Made by a program: the position numbers and the translations under genes
Assembly (NCBI GenBank): GCA_018671205.1
Contig: JABHIC010000313.1
Location: 1-30,802, forward strand
Reading direction: 5' to 3'
Length of the DNA stretch: 30,802 nucleotides
DNA from: Gammaproteobacteria bacterium
GTDB lineage: Bacteria; Pseudomonadota; Gammaproteobacteria; GCF-002020875
In this document: positions 16,466-25,091 of the stretch, piece after piece
How positions within the stretch are numbered: the stretch's first letter is position 1
How the letters are laid out: the number at the start of each line of letters is the position of its first letter
Notes under the pieces: model-generated
Database searches by the model: none
What the model saw: only the letters and a program-made list of their open reading frames with translations
What the model was told of the DNA's origin: nothing

Positions 16466-18985
16466 TCAAACCGGCTTGACCCCCCAGATCTCCTCTGCAT
16501 ACTGGTGGATAGCCCGATCTGAGGAGAAGTACCCTACCCCCATAATATTTTTTATTACCTGATAATACCAATTCTGCGGCTGCTGATAGAGCGCATCAAC
16601 CCGATTCTGCTGATCCAGATAACTCTGGTAATCTGCCAGCACCATGAAGTAATCTCCGTGTAACAGGCTATCGACCAACCCCTGGTAACGACCATGATCG
16701 CCCTGTGAAAAGAAGCCATGAGCAATCGCATCCAGTACTGCGCGCAGAGAGTCGTTCTCCTGATAATAGAGAGCGGGTCCATACCCCTGCTGCCGCAGCT
16801 CCAGAACCTCCTCTGTGGTGTGCCCAAAGAGAAAGAAATTTTCTTCCCCCACCCGCTCCCGGATCTCGATATTGGCACCATCCAGGGTACCGATAGTGAG
16901 TGCTCCATTGAGGGTGAGCTTCATGTTGCCAGTACCTGATGCCTCCATCCCTGCGGTTGAGATCTGTTCAGAGAGATCTGCGGCGGGGATAATTACCTGT
17001 GCGTCGGAGACCTTATAGTCAGGAATAAAGATCACCTTGAGCAGTCCCCCAACCACCGGGTCGTAATTAACCACATCCGCCACATCATGAATCAACCGAA
17101 TAATCTGTTTAGCCATGTAGTAACCTGGTGCCGCCTTGCCCGCAAAGATCACCACACGAGGCACCATTCCCTCGGTATCCCCGGCACGAATACGCTGATA
17201 GCGGCTCACTACATGGAGGATATTGAGTAACTGACGCTTATACTCATGCATCCGTTTCACCTGCACATCAAATAGTGCCTGGTCAGAAACCTCAATATCC
17301 AGACGTTGCTGAATCAGTGCGACCAGACGCTGTTTATTGGCCAACTTGACCTGCTGTAGTGCGTGAAAGAAATCTGTCTGACACTGATTGTCCTTACACT
17401 TATCTGAGAGCCCGTCCAACTGTTCCAGCTCCCTCACCCAACCCTCGCCCAGGCTGCTACTCAATAGCTCACAAAGCCCGGTATTCGACTCCAACAACCA
17501 GCGCCGGGGGGTGATGCCATTGGTAATATTGGTAAACCGATCGGGGTAGAGGGCATCAAAATCTGAAAATAGCCGAGAGCGAAGTAACTCGCTATGAAGT
17601 TTTGCCACGCCATTGACCCGTTGACTCCCCACAATTGCCAGATGGGCCATACGTACCCGCTGATGATCCTCATCAATAAGTGACATCCCCCGCTGTTTAC
17701 CTAGGTCTCCGGGGAAGTGGTGTCTCACCTCCTCGATAAAGAGCAGGTTAATCTGGTAGATCAGCTCCATGTGACGTGGCAGCAGGTGCTCCAACATACT
17801 GACGGGCCAGCTCTCCAGTGCCTCTGACAACAGGGTGTGGTTGGTATAGCAGAAGAGGCGACGCGCCACCTTCCAGGCCTCCTTGAAACTGTAGTGATGG
17901 TGATCGATCAGTTGATAGAGAATCTCCGGAACCGCCAGTGCAGGATGGGTATCATTGAGCTGGATGACCACCTTGTCTGCGAGTCCATCCAGAGTATTGT
18001 GGTCACGCAGGTGACGGGCCAGAATATCCTGAAGTGAGGCACTGACAAAGAAATATTCCTGCTTCAGGCGTAACTCCTGACCTACAAAAGTACTGTCATC
18101 CGGGTAGAGTGTTTTTGCTAGGTTCTCACTAATGGTCTTCTCCTTCACCGCATCCATGTAGTTACCCTGATTAAAGGTATGGAGATCAAAGTCCCGCGAG
18201 GCCCGCGCCGACCAGAGCCGCAGATTACCAACCGTCTCTGAGCCATACCCACTCACCAGGTTATCAAAAGCCATCGCGACCAGATCCTCTGACTCTACCC
18301 AGTGACTCACCTCCTCTCCACTCTCGTCCTGGAAACGGGTCACACGCCCATAGAAGCGGATAGGGTAGAGAATACTGGGACGGGCATATTCCCATGGGGT
18401 ACCATAACGGAGCCAGTCCTCGGGGTGCTCATACTGCTCACCGTGCTCGATCTGTTGGGTAAAGAGACCAAATTCATAACGGATGCCATAGCCATAACTC
18501 GCATAGTTGTGGGTGGCCAGACTGTCGAGAAAACAGGCGGCCAGACGCCCTAACCCCCCGTTACCCAGCGCCGGATCAACCTCTTCGTCTCTCATTGCCT
18601 CAAGATCAACCCCAAGCTCATCCATCGCAGCCTCTGCACTATCGAGTAGACAGAGGTCATGCAGAACCTTGTAGAGCTGCCGTCCGGGGAGATACTCCAG
18701 GGAGAGATAGTAGACACGACGCACATCCAGTCGGTGGTGGTGACGGGCAGCGCGAATAAAGAGCTGGTTCATTGCGCCTCGCAACAGATAGGCCAGGGCG
18801 TAAAACCAATCTCTGGATGTGGCAAAAAGTGGGTCCTTGCCCTCAATCTTCACCATCACATCCACTAACTGTGCCTGTAATATCTTAGGGTTCTGCAACA
18901 GCTCGCGCAGATCCTCATTCAGTTCTGCCCCAAGGCAGCTCGCTGAAACATTCTCAATAGGTTGTCTTAGTTCATCATCGCTCAT
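16466..18985 (-). CDS. glgP: Glycogen/maltodextrin phosphorylase
   Basis: 839 residues, GT35. It releases glucose-1-phosphate from glycogen or maltodextrin chain ends using phosphate and pyridoxal phosphate. Conserved blocks: YYLSLEYLPGRQL, DPALGNGGLGRLAACFLDSL, VVIQLNDTHPALAVPE, VKRMHEYKRQLLN and the PLP site EASGTGNMKLTLNG with Lys689. Length and start are normal for bacterial phosphorylases. The ATG overlaps the glgA stop by 4 bp, so synthesis and breakdown enzymes are translationally coupled. A substrate preference for glycogen over maltodextrin cannot be read from the sequence. Confidence 0.95.
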   Translation of the reverse strand: MSDDELRQPIENVSASCLGAELNEDLRELLQNPKILQAQLVDVMVKIEGKDPLFATSRDWFYALAYLLRGAMNQLFIRAARHHHRLDVRRVYYLSLEYLPGRQLYKVLHDLCLLDSAEAAMDELGVDLEAMRDEEVDPALGNGGLGRLAACFLDSLATHNYASYGYGIRYEFGLFTQQIEHGEQYEHPEDWLRYGTPWEYARPSILYPIRFYGRVTRFQDESGEEVSHWVESEDLVAMAFDNLVSGYGSETVGNLRLWSARASRDFDLHTFNQGNYMDAVKEKTISENLAKTLYPDDSTFVGQELRLKQEYFFVSASLQDILARHLRDHNTLDGLADKVVIQLNDTHPALAVPEILYQLIDHHHYSFKEAWKVARRLFCYTNHTLLSEALESWPVSMLEHLLPRHMELIYQINLLFIEEVRHHFPGDLGKQRGMSLIDEDHQRVRMAHLAIVGSQRVNGVAKLHSELLRSRLFSDFDALYPDRFTNITNGITPRRWLLESNTGLCELLSSSLGEGWVRELEQLDGLSDKCKDNQCQTDFFHALQQVKLANKQRLVALIQQRLDIEVSDQALFDVQVKRMHEYKRQLLNILHVVSRYQRIRAGDTEGMVPRVVIFAGKAAPGYYMAKQIIRLIHDVADVVNYDPVVGGLLKVIFIPDYKVSDAQVIIPAADLSEQISTAGMEASGTGNMKLTLNGALTIGTLDGANIEIRERVGEENFFLFGHTTEEVLELRQQGYGPALYYQENDSLRAVLDAIAHGFFSQGDHGRYQGLVDSLLHGDYFMVLADYQSYLDQQNRVDALYQQPQNWYYQVIKNIMGVGYFSSDRAIHQYAEEIWGVKPV

Positions 18986-20424
18986 TTCATGCTACCTGTA
19001 TCCGTGGGTAATAGTTGTTGATAGACCGCTTTGTACTGCTTTGCAGAGCGGCTCCAGTCCAGTGCCCTCCCCATCGCATACTGTTGCCTCTCTCTCCAGG
19101 CGGCCTGATCCTGAAAGGCATCCAGCACCTGATTCATTGCTCCTCGCAGACTCTCTACGCTCACCTCTTCAAAGAGGAATCCACTCTGTTCGTCAACCGT
19201 ATCGGCCAACCCCCCGGTTTTTCTCACTAACGGCAGTGCGCCATAGCGCAATGCATACATCTGGGTCAAGCCACAGGGCTCAAAGCGGGAGGGTACCAAT
19301 AGCACATCTACACCCGCCACCAGTCGATGAGCCAGCGGCTCACTGTAACCAACCCATACCGCCAACTGTGTCGGCCACTGCTGCTGCATCTGTCGTAACT
19401 GCTGTTCCAACAGTGGCATGCCACTCCCCAACACCACCAGTTGAGCGCCTGACTCCAGTACCTCAGGCAGCGCTGCAAGCAGCAGATCAACCCCCTTCTG
19501 AGGCACCAACCGACTCACCAGGCCAAATAGAGGCACTCTGGGCTCAGTAACCGGCAGCCCCATCTCTATCAGGAGTGGGGCTCTATTCCGGTCTCGCTCA
19601 TCAAGCCGCTCTTTATCAAAAGGAGCCGCGATATCCGGATCATGCTGTGGGTCCCATATTCGGGTATCGATACCATTGAGAATCCCCACCAGCTGCTCTC
19701 TCCGGTCGGAGAGCAGTCCATTCAACCCCTCCCCCATCTCCTCACTCTGAACCTCCAAGGCATAAGTGGGGCTCACAGTCGAGAGTCGATCCGCATAGTA
19801 GAGCCCTCCCTTCAACATCGAGAGCTGCTGGTGATACTCCAGCCCATGCATATCGTAGAAGTGATCTGGGAGGCCAATCTCGCTCATCAGGGTTTTCGGA
19901 AAGAGCCCCTGATACTGTAGGTTATGGATTGTGAACAGGGTAGCGGGACGACTCGCCCCCCACTGGCGCAACCAGACCGGCACCAACCCACTCTGCCAAT
20001 CATTGAGATGTATGAGGTCTGGATACCACCCTGTCAGTCGCCCGGTAACCCCCAACAGCGCGGCAACCCGGGAAAAGAGCGCAAAGCGGAGACCATTATC
20101 GACCCAGTCTACCCCTTGCTGATCCTGATAGGGGCCACCGGGTCTGTCAAAGAGTACGGGGCAATCGACCAACCAGATCGATAACGGCAGTGCATGGCTC
20201 ACCCCCTGAAGTACCCTCACCTCCCCCATCCCCAACTGGTCACCCAGAGAGATCAGTGGCTCCACGGTATCAAGATGATCCAAGACCTGACGATAAGCGG
20301 GGATCAGAAGGCGCACATCTACCCCTTCTGCGACCAACGCCTGTGGCAAGGCGCCCGCCACATCTCCCAGCCCCCCCGTTTTCACCAGGGGGTGGGCCTC
20401 TGAACTGACAAACAGTACTCTCAT
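18982..20424 (-). CDS. glgA: Glycogen synthase (ADP-glucose)
   Basis: 480 residues, GT5. It elongates glycogen from ADP-glucose made by GlgC. With ATG 20424 the N-terminus reads MRVLFVSSEAHPLVKTGGLG with Lys15 of the KTGG motif at the same position as in E. coli; a TTG at 20433 in frame sits closer to a GGAG and is the alternative start. Further motifs: HLNDWQSGLVP, the SRLVPQKG loop with Arg305 and Lys310, SRFEPCGLTQMYALRYG with Glu382, and KTGGLADTV. Upstream, 20425-20608 is the divergent gap to the 324-residue gene; no convincing promoter was picked out in it. Confidence 0.95.
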   Translation of the reverse strand: MRVLFVSSEAHPLVKTGGLGDVAGALPQALVAEGVDVRLLIPAYRQVLDHLDTVEPLISLGDQLGMGEVRVLQGVSHALPLSIWLVDCPVLFDRPGGPYQDQQGVDWVDNGLRFALFSRVAALLGVTGRLTGWYPDLIHLNDWQSGLVPVWLRQWGASRPATLFTIHNLQYQGLFPKTLMSEIGLPDHFYDMHGLEYHQQLSMLKGGLYYADRLSTVSPTYALEVQSEEMGEGLNGLLSDRREQLVGILNGIDTRIWDPQHDPDIAAPFDKERLDERDRNRAPLLIEMGLPVTEPRVPLFGLVSRLVPQKGVDLLLAALPEVLESGAQLVVLGSGMPLLEQQLRQMQQQWPTQLAVWVGYSEPLAHRLVAGVDVLLVPSRFEPCGLTQMYALRYGALPLVRKTGGLADTVDEQSGFLFEEVSVESLRGAMNQVLDAFQDQAAWRERQQYAMGRALDWSRSAKQYKAVYQQLLPTDTGSMK

Positions 20425-20608
20425 CGCAGACAACAGACTCCGGCGGCTAAATAATTGCGCAGATCATACCTGAACACCCTGTTAAATTCGATTGATCCTC
20501 TCTCTACAGGGGCACAAATTATCCGAGATATCACAATAGCAGGGGATACGGCATAATAGCCTGCACCGAAGCTTCCAATAAAACCCCTCCCCACCACAAA
20601 AATACGCT

Positions 20609-21583
20609 ATGCATTTTTCTCTTTCCACACTACTCAAACTGTGGAACAAATGGTTTACCCGGAGCGATGAACAGACCCGGCTCAACGAGACACTTGAGCA
20701 GTTGATCCCACTCATCGATCCCTTACTGCTGCACACATCCGGGTATCCAACCCTCTACCGGGGTGCCATCCAGCAGGCCAGCCAGTATGTGGATCAACTC
20801 ACGACTCAGACACCCGGCCCGATTCAGCTGGTCGCCAAAAACTTCACCTCAGATCCACTGATACGTGCCCTCTTTCCCTCTCCCCAGCTGCTGGAGGAGA
20901 ATCTTCGTCTCAGCATCGCGATGAGAGAGTATCAGCCCGTACAACCAGGAAAACAGCAGCTCTTTGCGGTGATGGGGGTTCGCTGGAGTCGAAATCTGCG
21001 CTATGGAATAGAGCGCTCCGGGGAGATCATCCAGAGCAGTGTCCCCCAACAGACCATTGACTTTAAAGACCACACCTTTACCCTTCCCGCTTCCACAGAG
21101 GTTGAGGCTCGCCAACTGCTGCGTGACCACTTTCTCAGCCGTTTGGGCAACCGGGTCAAGGAGCAGATTCAATCACTCAAGGAGCAGCGGGATCAACTCT
21201 ATCTACTGGGCAAACGCAAAGAGAATGCGCTGCGAAAATCAGACCAGCCAGCGCAGCCGGAAAAAGTGGAAGAGATAGACCGCCTCTGGGACTCCTGGAG
21301 AGCGCTTAACCGCCAACTGGATACCGACCACGCTATTGACCACTTTAACTCTGTGATGTACAGCCCTTCCGACCATCTACAACTGGAGCCTTATCAGCTC
21401 TCCATCGACCCAATGGGGGTTGAACGCCCGCCTGATGAGGGGGGCAGTACACTCAATCTGATGGAACTTCATGGGGGTGACCAGCGTATCCGGACCATTA
21501 TGTTGGTACAGTTCCCCTGGCAGCGCCCCCCGTCAACCGATGATCAGATACAGCAAGCCTACCGTTGGCTGGCCATTTCATAA
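20609..21583 (+). CDS. Conserved-looking cytoplasmic protein of unknown function
   Basis: 324 residues, not recognised. No signal peptide or membrane helix. The N-terminal 60 residues are helical with an aromatic-basic start (LLKLWNKWF). Residues about 130-185 look like a beta-rich segment (FAVMGVRWSRNLRYGIERSG). Residues about 180-245 are charged and probably coiled coil (VKEQIQSLKEQRDQLYLLGK, then RLWDSWRALNRQLD). The C-terminal part again alternates strands and loops and ends near WPRPP-like residues and AYRWLAIS. Base use matches the neighbours. No clear ribosome binding site precedes ATG 20609, so the start is uncertain. It lies 19 bp before ppdK on the same strand and may be co-transcribed. 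Confidence 0.8.
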   Translation: MHFSLSTLLKLWNKWFTRSDEQTRLNETLEQLIPLIDPLLLHTSGYPTLYRGAIQQASQYVDQLTTQTPGPIQLVAKNFTSDPLIRALFPSPQLLEENLRLSIAMREYQPVQPGKQQLFAVMGVRWSRNLRYGIERSGEIIQSSVPQQTIDFKDHTFTLPASTEVEARQLLRDHFLSRLGNRVKEQIQSLKEQRDQLYLLGKRKENALRKSDQPAQPEKVEEIDRLWDSWRALNRQLDTDHAIDHFNSVMYSPSDHLQLEPYQLSIDPMGVERPPDEGGSTLNLMELHGGDQRIRTIMLVQFPWQRPPSTDDQIQQAYRWLAIS

Positions 21584-21602
21584 TTTTTTAAGGAGCCCCT
21601 TG

Positions 21603-24380
21603 ATGACCACACCTGATAGCCCCCCCCAAACTGTCTACTCCTTCCATGATGGTGATGGAAAAAACCGACAGCTGCTTGGTGGAAAAGGAGCCAACCTCTG
21701 TGAAATGACCCAGATTGGTCTCAATGTCCCCCCTGGTTTTGTGATTACCACAGAGGCCTGCCTGGAGTACCTCTCCTCCGGTACCGAGTCTCACCAGAGA
21801 CGCCATCTCTCCACAGCGGTGATGGATGAGGTACGCACCCATATCACAGCGCTTGAAAAGGAGAGTAGCAAGAGGTTTGGAGACCCTGAAAACCCCTTGT
21901 TGGTCTCTGTCCGCTCGGGTTCAGCGCTCTCAATGCCGGGGATGATGGATACCATCCTCAACCTGGGGCTCAACCAGGAGACCCTGCAGGGGCTGATCCA
22001 GCAGACCGGGGATGCCCGTTTCTGCTATGACGCCTATCGCCGTTTTATCCAGCTCTTTGGTCACGTTGCACTACGTATCTCCGATGAACTCTTTGACCAG
22101 GCCTTTCGTACGATCAAACAGCAGCAGGGCATCAACAGTGATATGGAGCTCACTGCCGAGGCACTTGAGCAGATCTGTACCCGTTTTCTCAACATCGTTG
22201 AACACCACCTGGGAGAGCCTTTTCCCGAGGATCCCATGAAACAGTTGGAGATCGCAATCAAGGCCGTTTTTGGCTCCTGGATGGGAAAACGGGCCATCGA
22301 CTATCGTCGGGAGTTTAATATCACCCCGGATATGGCCAACGGCACCGCTGTAAATATTGTCACCATGGTCTTTGGCAACCGTGGCAATGATAGCGCTACC
22401 GGTGTGGGTTTCACCCGTAACCCCGGCACAGGGGAAAACCAGCTATTTGGTGAGTATCTAACCAATGCACAGGGTGAGGATGTGGTGGCCGGTATCCGTA
22501 CCCCAAAACCAATCACCGAACTGGAGCAGGAGATGCCTCGCCTCTATGGTGAGCTACAGGCGCTCCGTACCCGACTGGAACAGCATTACCACGAGATACA
22601 GGATTTTGAGTTCACTATCGAACAGGGGGTGCTCTACTGCCTTCAGACCCGGAATGGAAAGATGAATGCCCAGGCGATGGTCAAAACCTCTATCGATCTG
22701 GTGAAAGAGAGACTGATCAGTCGTGAGCAGGCACTACTACGCATCCAGCCCGAGATGCTGGAGCAGATGCTATTCCCTCGCATTGACCCCACGACCAGTA
22801 CCCAACCCGTAGCCCGTGGCCTACCTGCGTCACCCGGAGCGGCCTCTGGTCAGGCGGTGTTTGATGCCGATCGGGCAGAGCGTCTAGGGCGCACGGGTAC
22901 GCCAGTCATATTGATTCGCGAGGAGACCAAACCGGAGGATATTCATGGCTTCTTTGCCTCACAGGGTATCCTCACCAGCCGTGGAGGAAAGACCTCTCAT
23001 GCCGCCGTGGTCGCTCGTGGGATGGGAAAACCCTGCGTCGCAGGAGCCGAGGAGATTACCGTCGATATCCGCAAGCGTGAGGCCACTGTGGGCGCACATA
23101 CCATCTGTGAGGGGGATACCATCACCCTGAACGGCAGCAGTGGGGGGGTCTATCTGGGCGAGGTCCCCATGGTTGAGGCCGAGTTCACGGATGCGCTGAA
23201 AAATCTTCTGGAGTGGGCTGATGAGGCCTCTCGACTGCAGGTGATGGCAAATGCCGATAGCCCACAGGATGGGGCTCGAGCACTGAAATACGGTGCAATG
23301 GGAGTGGGTCTCTGTCGTACTGAGCGGATGTTCAACGCGACCGATCGACTACCCATTGTGGTAGAGATGATTGTTGCCGAGGATGAGAAACAGCGTCAAC
23401 TAGCACTCGATAAACTACTACCGATCCAGCGTGATGATTTTTCATCACTATTCCGGGTAATGTCTCCCCACCCTGTCACCATCCGACTGTTGGATCCTCC
23501 CATCCATGAGTTCCTCCCCTCTCCGGAACAGCTACAGTATGACCTACAGCAGCTGAGACAACTGAGAGGCACCGTCTCCGGAATGAATATCCTTGCGAAC
23601 ACGGTACAGAACCTTTTTCCCGCTGACCAGCTCCCCCATGTACAGACACTGGCCGAAAGTCACCTAGTGGATGAGGCGATTCAGCAAAAGGAGACGATGC
23701 TCAATAAGGTTAACCTGCTCCATGAGGTCAATCCGATGCTGGGTCACCGTGGAGTACGTCTCGGTATCACCTATCCAGAGATCTACACCATGCAGATCCG
23801 TGCAATTCTGGAGGCTGCCGCAACCTGTATGCAGGATGGGGTTCCCATTGAACCAGAGATTATGGTTCCACAGGTCAGTACCGACAAAGAGCTGCGCCGT
23901 ATCAAACAGTATGTAGATGAGGTTCAGCAGCAGGTAGAGGCACAGTACAAGGTTAAACTGAAATTCAAATTTGGCACCATGATTGAGGTCGTTCGGGCCT
24001 GTATGCGTGCCGATTCCCTGGCCCAAAATGCGGAGTTTTTCTCATTTGGTACCAATGACCTCACCCAAGCCACCTTCTCCTTCTCTCGTGAGGATGCAGA
24101 GAACAAATTTCTGCCCATGTATAACGAGAATAAGATCCTCCATGACAATCCATTTGAGGTACTTGATACAGAGGGGGTTGGCAAACTGATGAAGCTGGCG
24201 TTGCAGTGGGGGCGTGAGACCAAACCGGAGCTCAAGATTGGTATCTGCGGAGAGCATGGGGGGCACCCTGCTTCCATCCGCTTCTGTGACCAGATCGGGC
24301 TCGATTATGTATCCTGCTCTGCCCCCAGAGTTCCGATTGCAAGACTGGCCGCCGCACATTCGGCACTATTGGAGAGCTAG
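21603..24380 (+). CDS. ppdK: Pyruvate, phosphate dikinase
   Basis: 925 residues from ATG 21603, preceded by TTAAGGAG at good spacing; the open frame extends 44 codons upstream but into the preceding gene. It interconverts pyruvate, ATP and phosphate with phosphoenolpyruvate, AMP and pyrophosphate. ATP-grasp domain: GGKGANLCEM (26-35) and GNRGNDSATGVGFTRNPGTG. Phospho-histidine domain: GGKTSHAAVVARGMG with His466. PEP/pyruvate barrel: GVGLCRTERMF, FFSFGTNDLTQATFSFSRED and ICGEHGGHP with Cys882. It is about 50 residues longer than the clostridial enzyme, the extra length lying in the C-terminal half. It fits a PPi-linked or gluconeogenic metabolism feeding the glycogen genes. Confidence 0.96.
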   Translation: MTTPDSPPQTVYSFHDGDGKNRQLLGGKGANLCEMTQIGLNVPPGFVITTEACLEYLSSGTESHQRRHLSTAVMDEVRTHITALEKESSKRFGDPENPLLVSVRSGSALSMPGMMDTILNLGLNQETLQGLIQQTGDARFCYDAYRRFIQLFGHVALRISDELFDQAFRTIKQQQGINSDMELTAEALEQICTRFLNIVEHHLGEPFPEDPMKQLEIAIKAVFGSWMGKRAIDYRREFNITPDMANGTAVNIVTMVFGNRGNDSATGVGFTRNPGTGENQLFGEYLTNAQGEDVVAGIRTPKPITELEQEMPRLYGELQALRTRLEQHYHEIQDFEFTIEQGVLYCLQTRNGKMNAQAMVKTSIDLVKERLISREQALLRIQPEMLEQMLFPRIDPTTSTQPVARGLPASPGAASGQAVFDADRAERLGRTGTPVILIREETKPEDIHGFFASQGILTSRGGKTSHAAVVARGMGKPCVAGAEEITVDIRKREATVGAHTICEGDTITLNGSSGGVYLGEVPMVEAEFTDALKNLLEWADEASRLQVMANADSPQDGARALKYGAMGVGLCRTERMFNATDRLPIVVEMIVAEDEKQRQLALDKLLPIQRDDFSSLFRVMSPHPVTIRLLDPPIHEFLPSPEQLQYDLQQLRQLRGTVSGMNILANTVQNLFPADQLPHVQTLAESHLVDEAIQQKETMLNKVNLLHEVNPMLGHRGVRLGITYPEIYTMQIRAILEAAATCMQDGVPIEPEIMVPQVSTDKELRRIKQYVDEVQQQVEAQYKVKLKFKFGTMIEVVRACMRADSLAQNAEFFSFGTNDLTQATFSFSREDAENKFLPMYNENKILHDNPFEVLDTEGVGKLMKLALQWGRETKPELKIGICGEHGGHPASIRFCDQIGLDYVSCSAPRVPIARLAAAHSALLES

Positions 24381-24403
24381 TACCCCAATAGCCCCTCCAC
24401 CAC

Positions 24404-24432
24404 AAAAAAGCCCTCAACTTGAGGGCTTTTTT
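24404..24432. terminator. Bidirectional intrinsic terminator between ppdK and the sulfur-globule-like gene
   Basis: AAAAAAGCCCTC, loop AACTT, GAGGGCTTTTTT. A 6-bp GC-rich stem is extended by A-T pairs, with T-runs on both strands. It stands 24 bp after the ppdK stop and 21 bp after the convergent minus-strand gene, so it can end both transcripts. Confidence 0.92.
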
Positions 24433-24453
24433 ACAGTGCAGAAAGAGTCGTGA

Positions 24454-25032
24454 CTATCTCCAATAAGGATAAGGCTGCTGTGCCATCGGGGGCGCCATCA
24501 TCGGGGGCATGGCTGGTGCAAACGGTACTGGGCCTCCCATCGGGGCAGCTGGCTGCCAATTATTAGGATAGGGAGCATAGCCCTGAGGTGCAGCAGGGGC
24601 ACTAAAATAGCGTGGCTGGTTATAGTTATCACCATAGTAACGGGCATCCGAACGAGCCCGGGTCTTTGAGCGAGCACGATTATCCCCGCTCCCTTTCCCA
24701 TCTCCATGCGCCTTACCCTTCAACTGGGTATCCACATTCAGATCCCACTCCACATCGGTATTGAGGTCACTCATGGCATCCCCCATCCCCATGCTATCCG
24801 CCATCGAGTCCATTGCACCCCAGCCATTTTCCCCGCCAAATGGGCCGCGACCATCCTTGCTGCCCCAACCAAACGGAGCAAGGGGGTGATCTGACTCTCC
24901 CCCCCGTTTCCAGCCATCGCTCATATCCCAATCTTTTGGGTTCCAGAAGGCGTATGCAGAGCCGGCCAGCGCCAAACCTGCCACCCATGCTGTGGTTAGT
25001 GCCACTCTCTTTACCATTGTATTCATATCCAT
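24454..25032 (-). CDS. Secreted sulfur-globule-type protein (putative)
   Basis: 192 residues. A signal peptide ends at SAYA (about residue 28), then FWNPKDWD. The mature part is rich in Gly, Asp, Met and Trp in the first half (GPFGGENGWGAMDSM, MGMGDAM), has an acidic stretch (LNTDVEWDLNVD), a charged middle, and a Pro/Ala/Tyr-rich C-terminus ending MAQQPYPYWR. This layout resembles the small secreted proteins called sulfur-globule family proteins in thiotrophic gammaproteobacteria; the match is by composition and layout, not alignment. Such proteins coat intracytoplasmic or periplasmic sulfur globules. Two further ATGs (25026, 25017) are possible starts; 25026 has the best spacing to AAGGCG. 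It follows the FKBP-rhodanese gene by 59 bp. Confidence 0.6.
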   Translation of the reverse strand: MDMNTMVKRVALTTAWVAGLALAGSAYAFWNPKDWDMSDGWKRGGESDHPLAPFGWGSKDGRGPFGGENGWGAMDSMADSMGMGDAMSDLNTDVEWDLNVDTQLKGKAHGDGKGSGDNRARSKTRARSDARYYGDNYNQPRYFSAPAAPQGYAPYPNNWQPAAPMGGPVPFAPAMPPMMAPPMAQQPYPYWR

Positions 25033-25091
25033 TCGCCTTTTTCTGAATGCTCAGCAGTTAATATTCAATAAGATACCCGAAAATTCAACCA

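Noticed and set aside
21471..21602. N-terminal extension of ppdK
   Set aside because: Lies inside the preceding gene; ATG 21603 has a strong ribosome binding site and gives the usual start.
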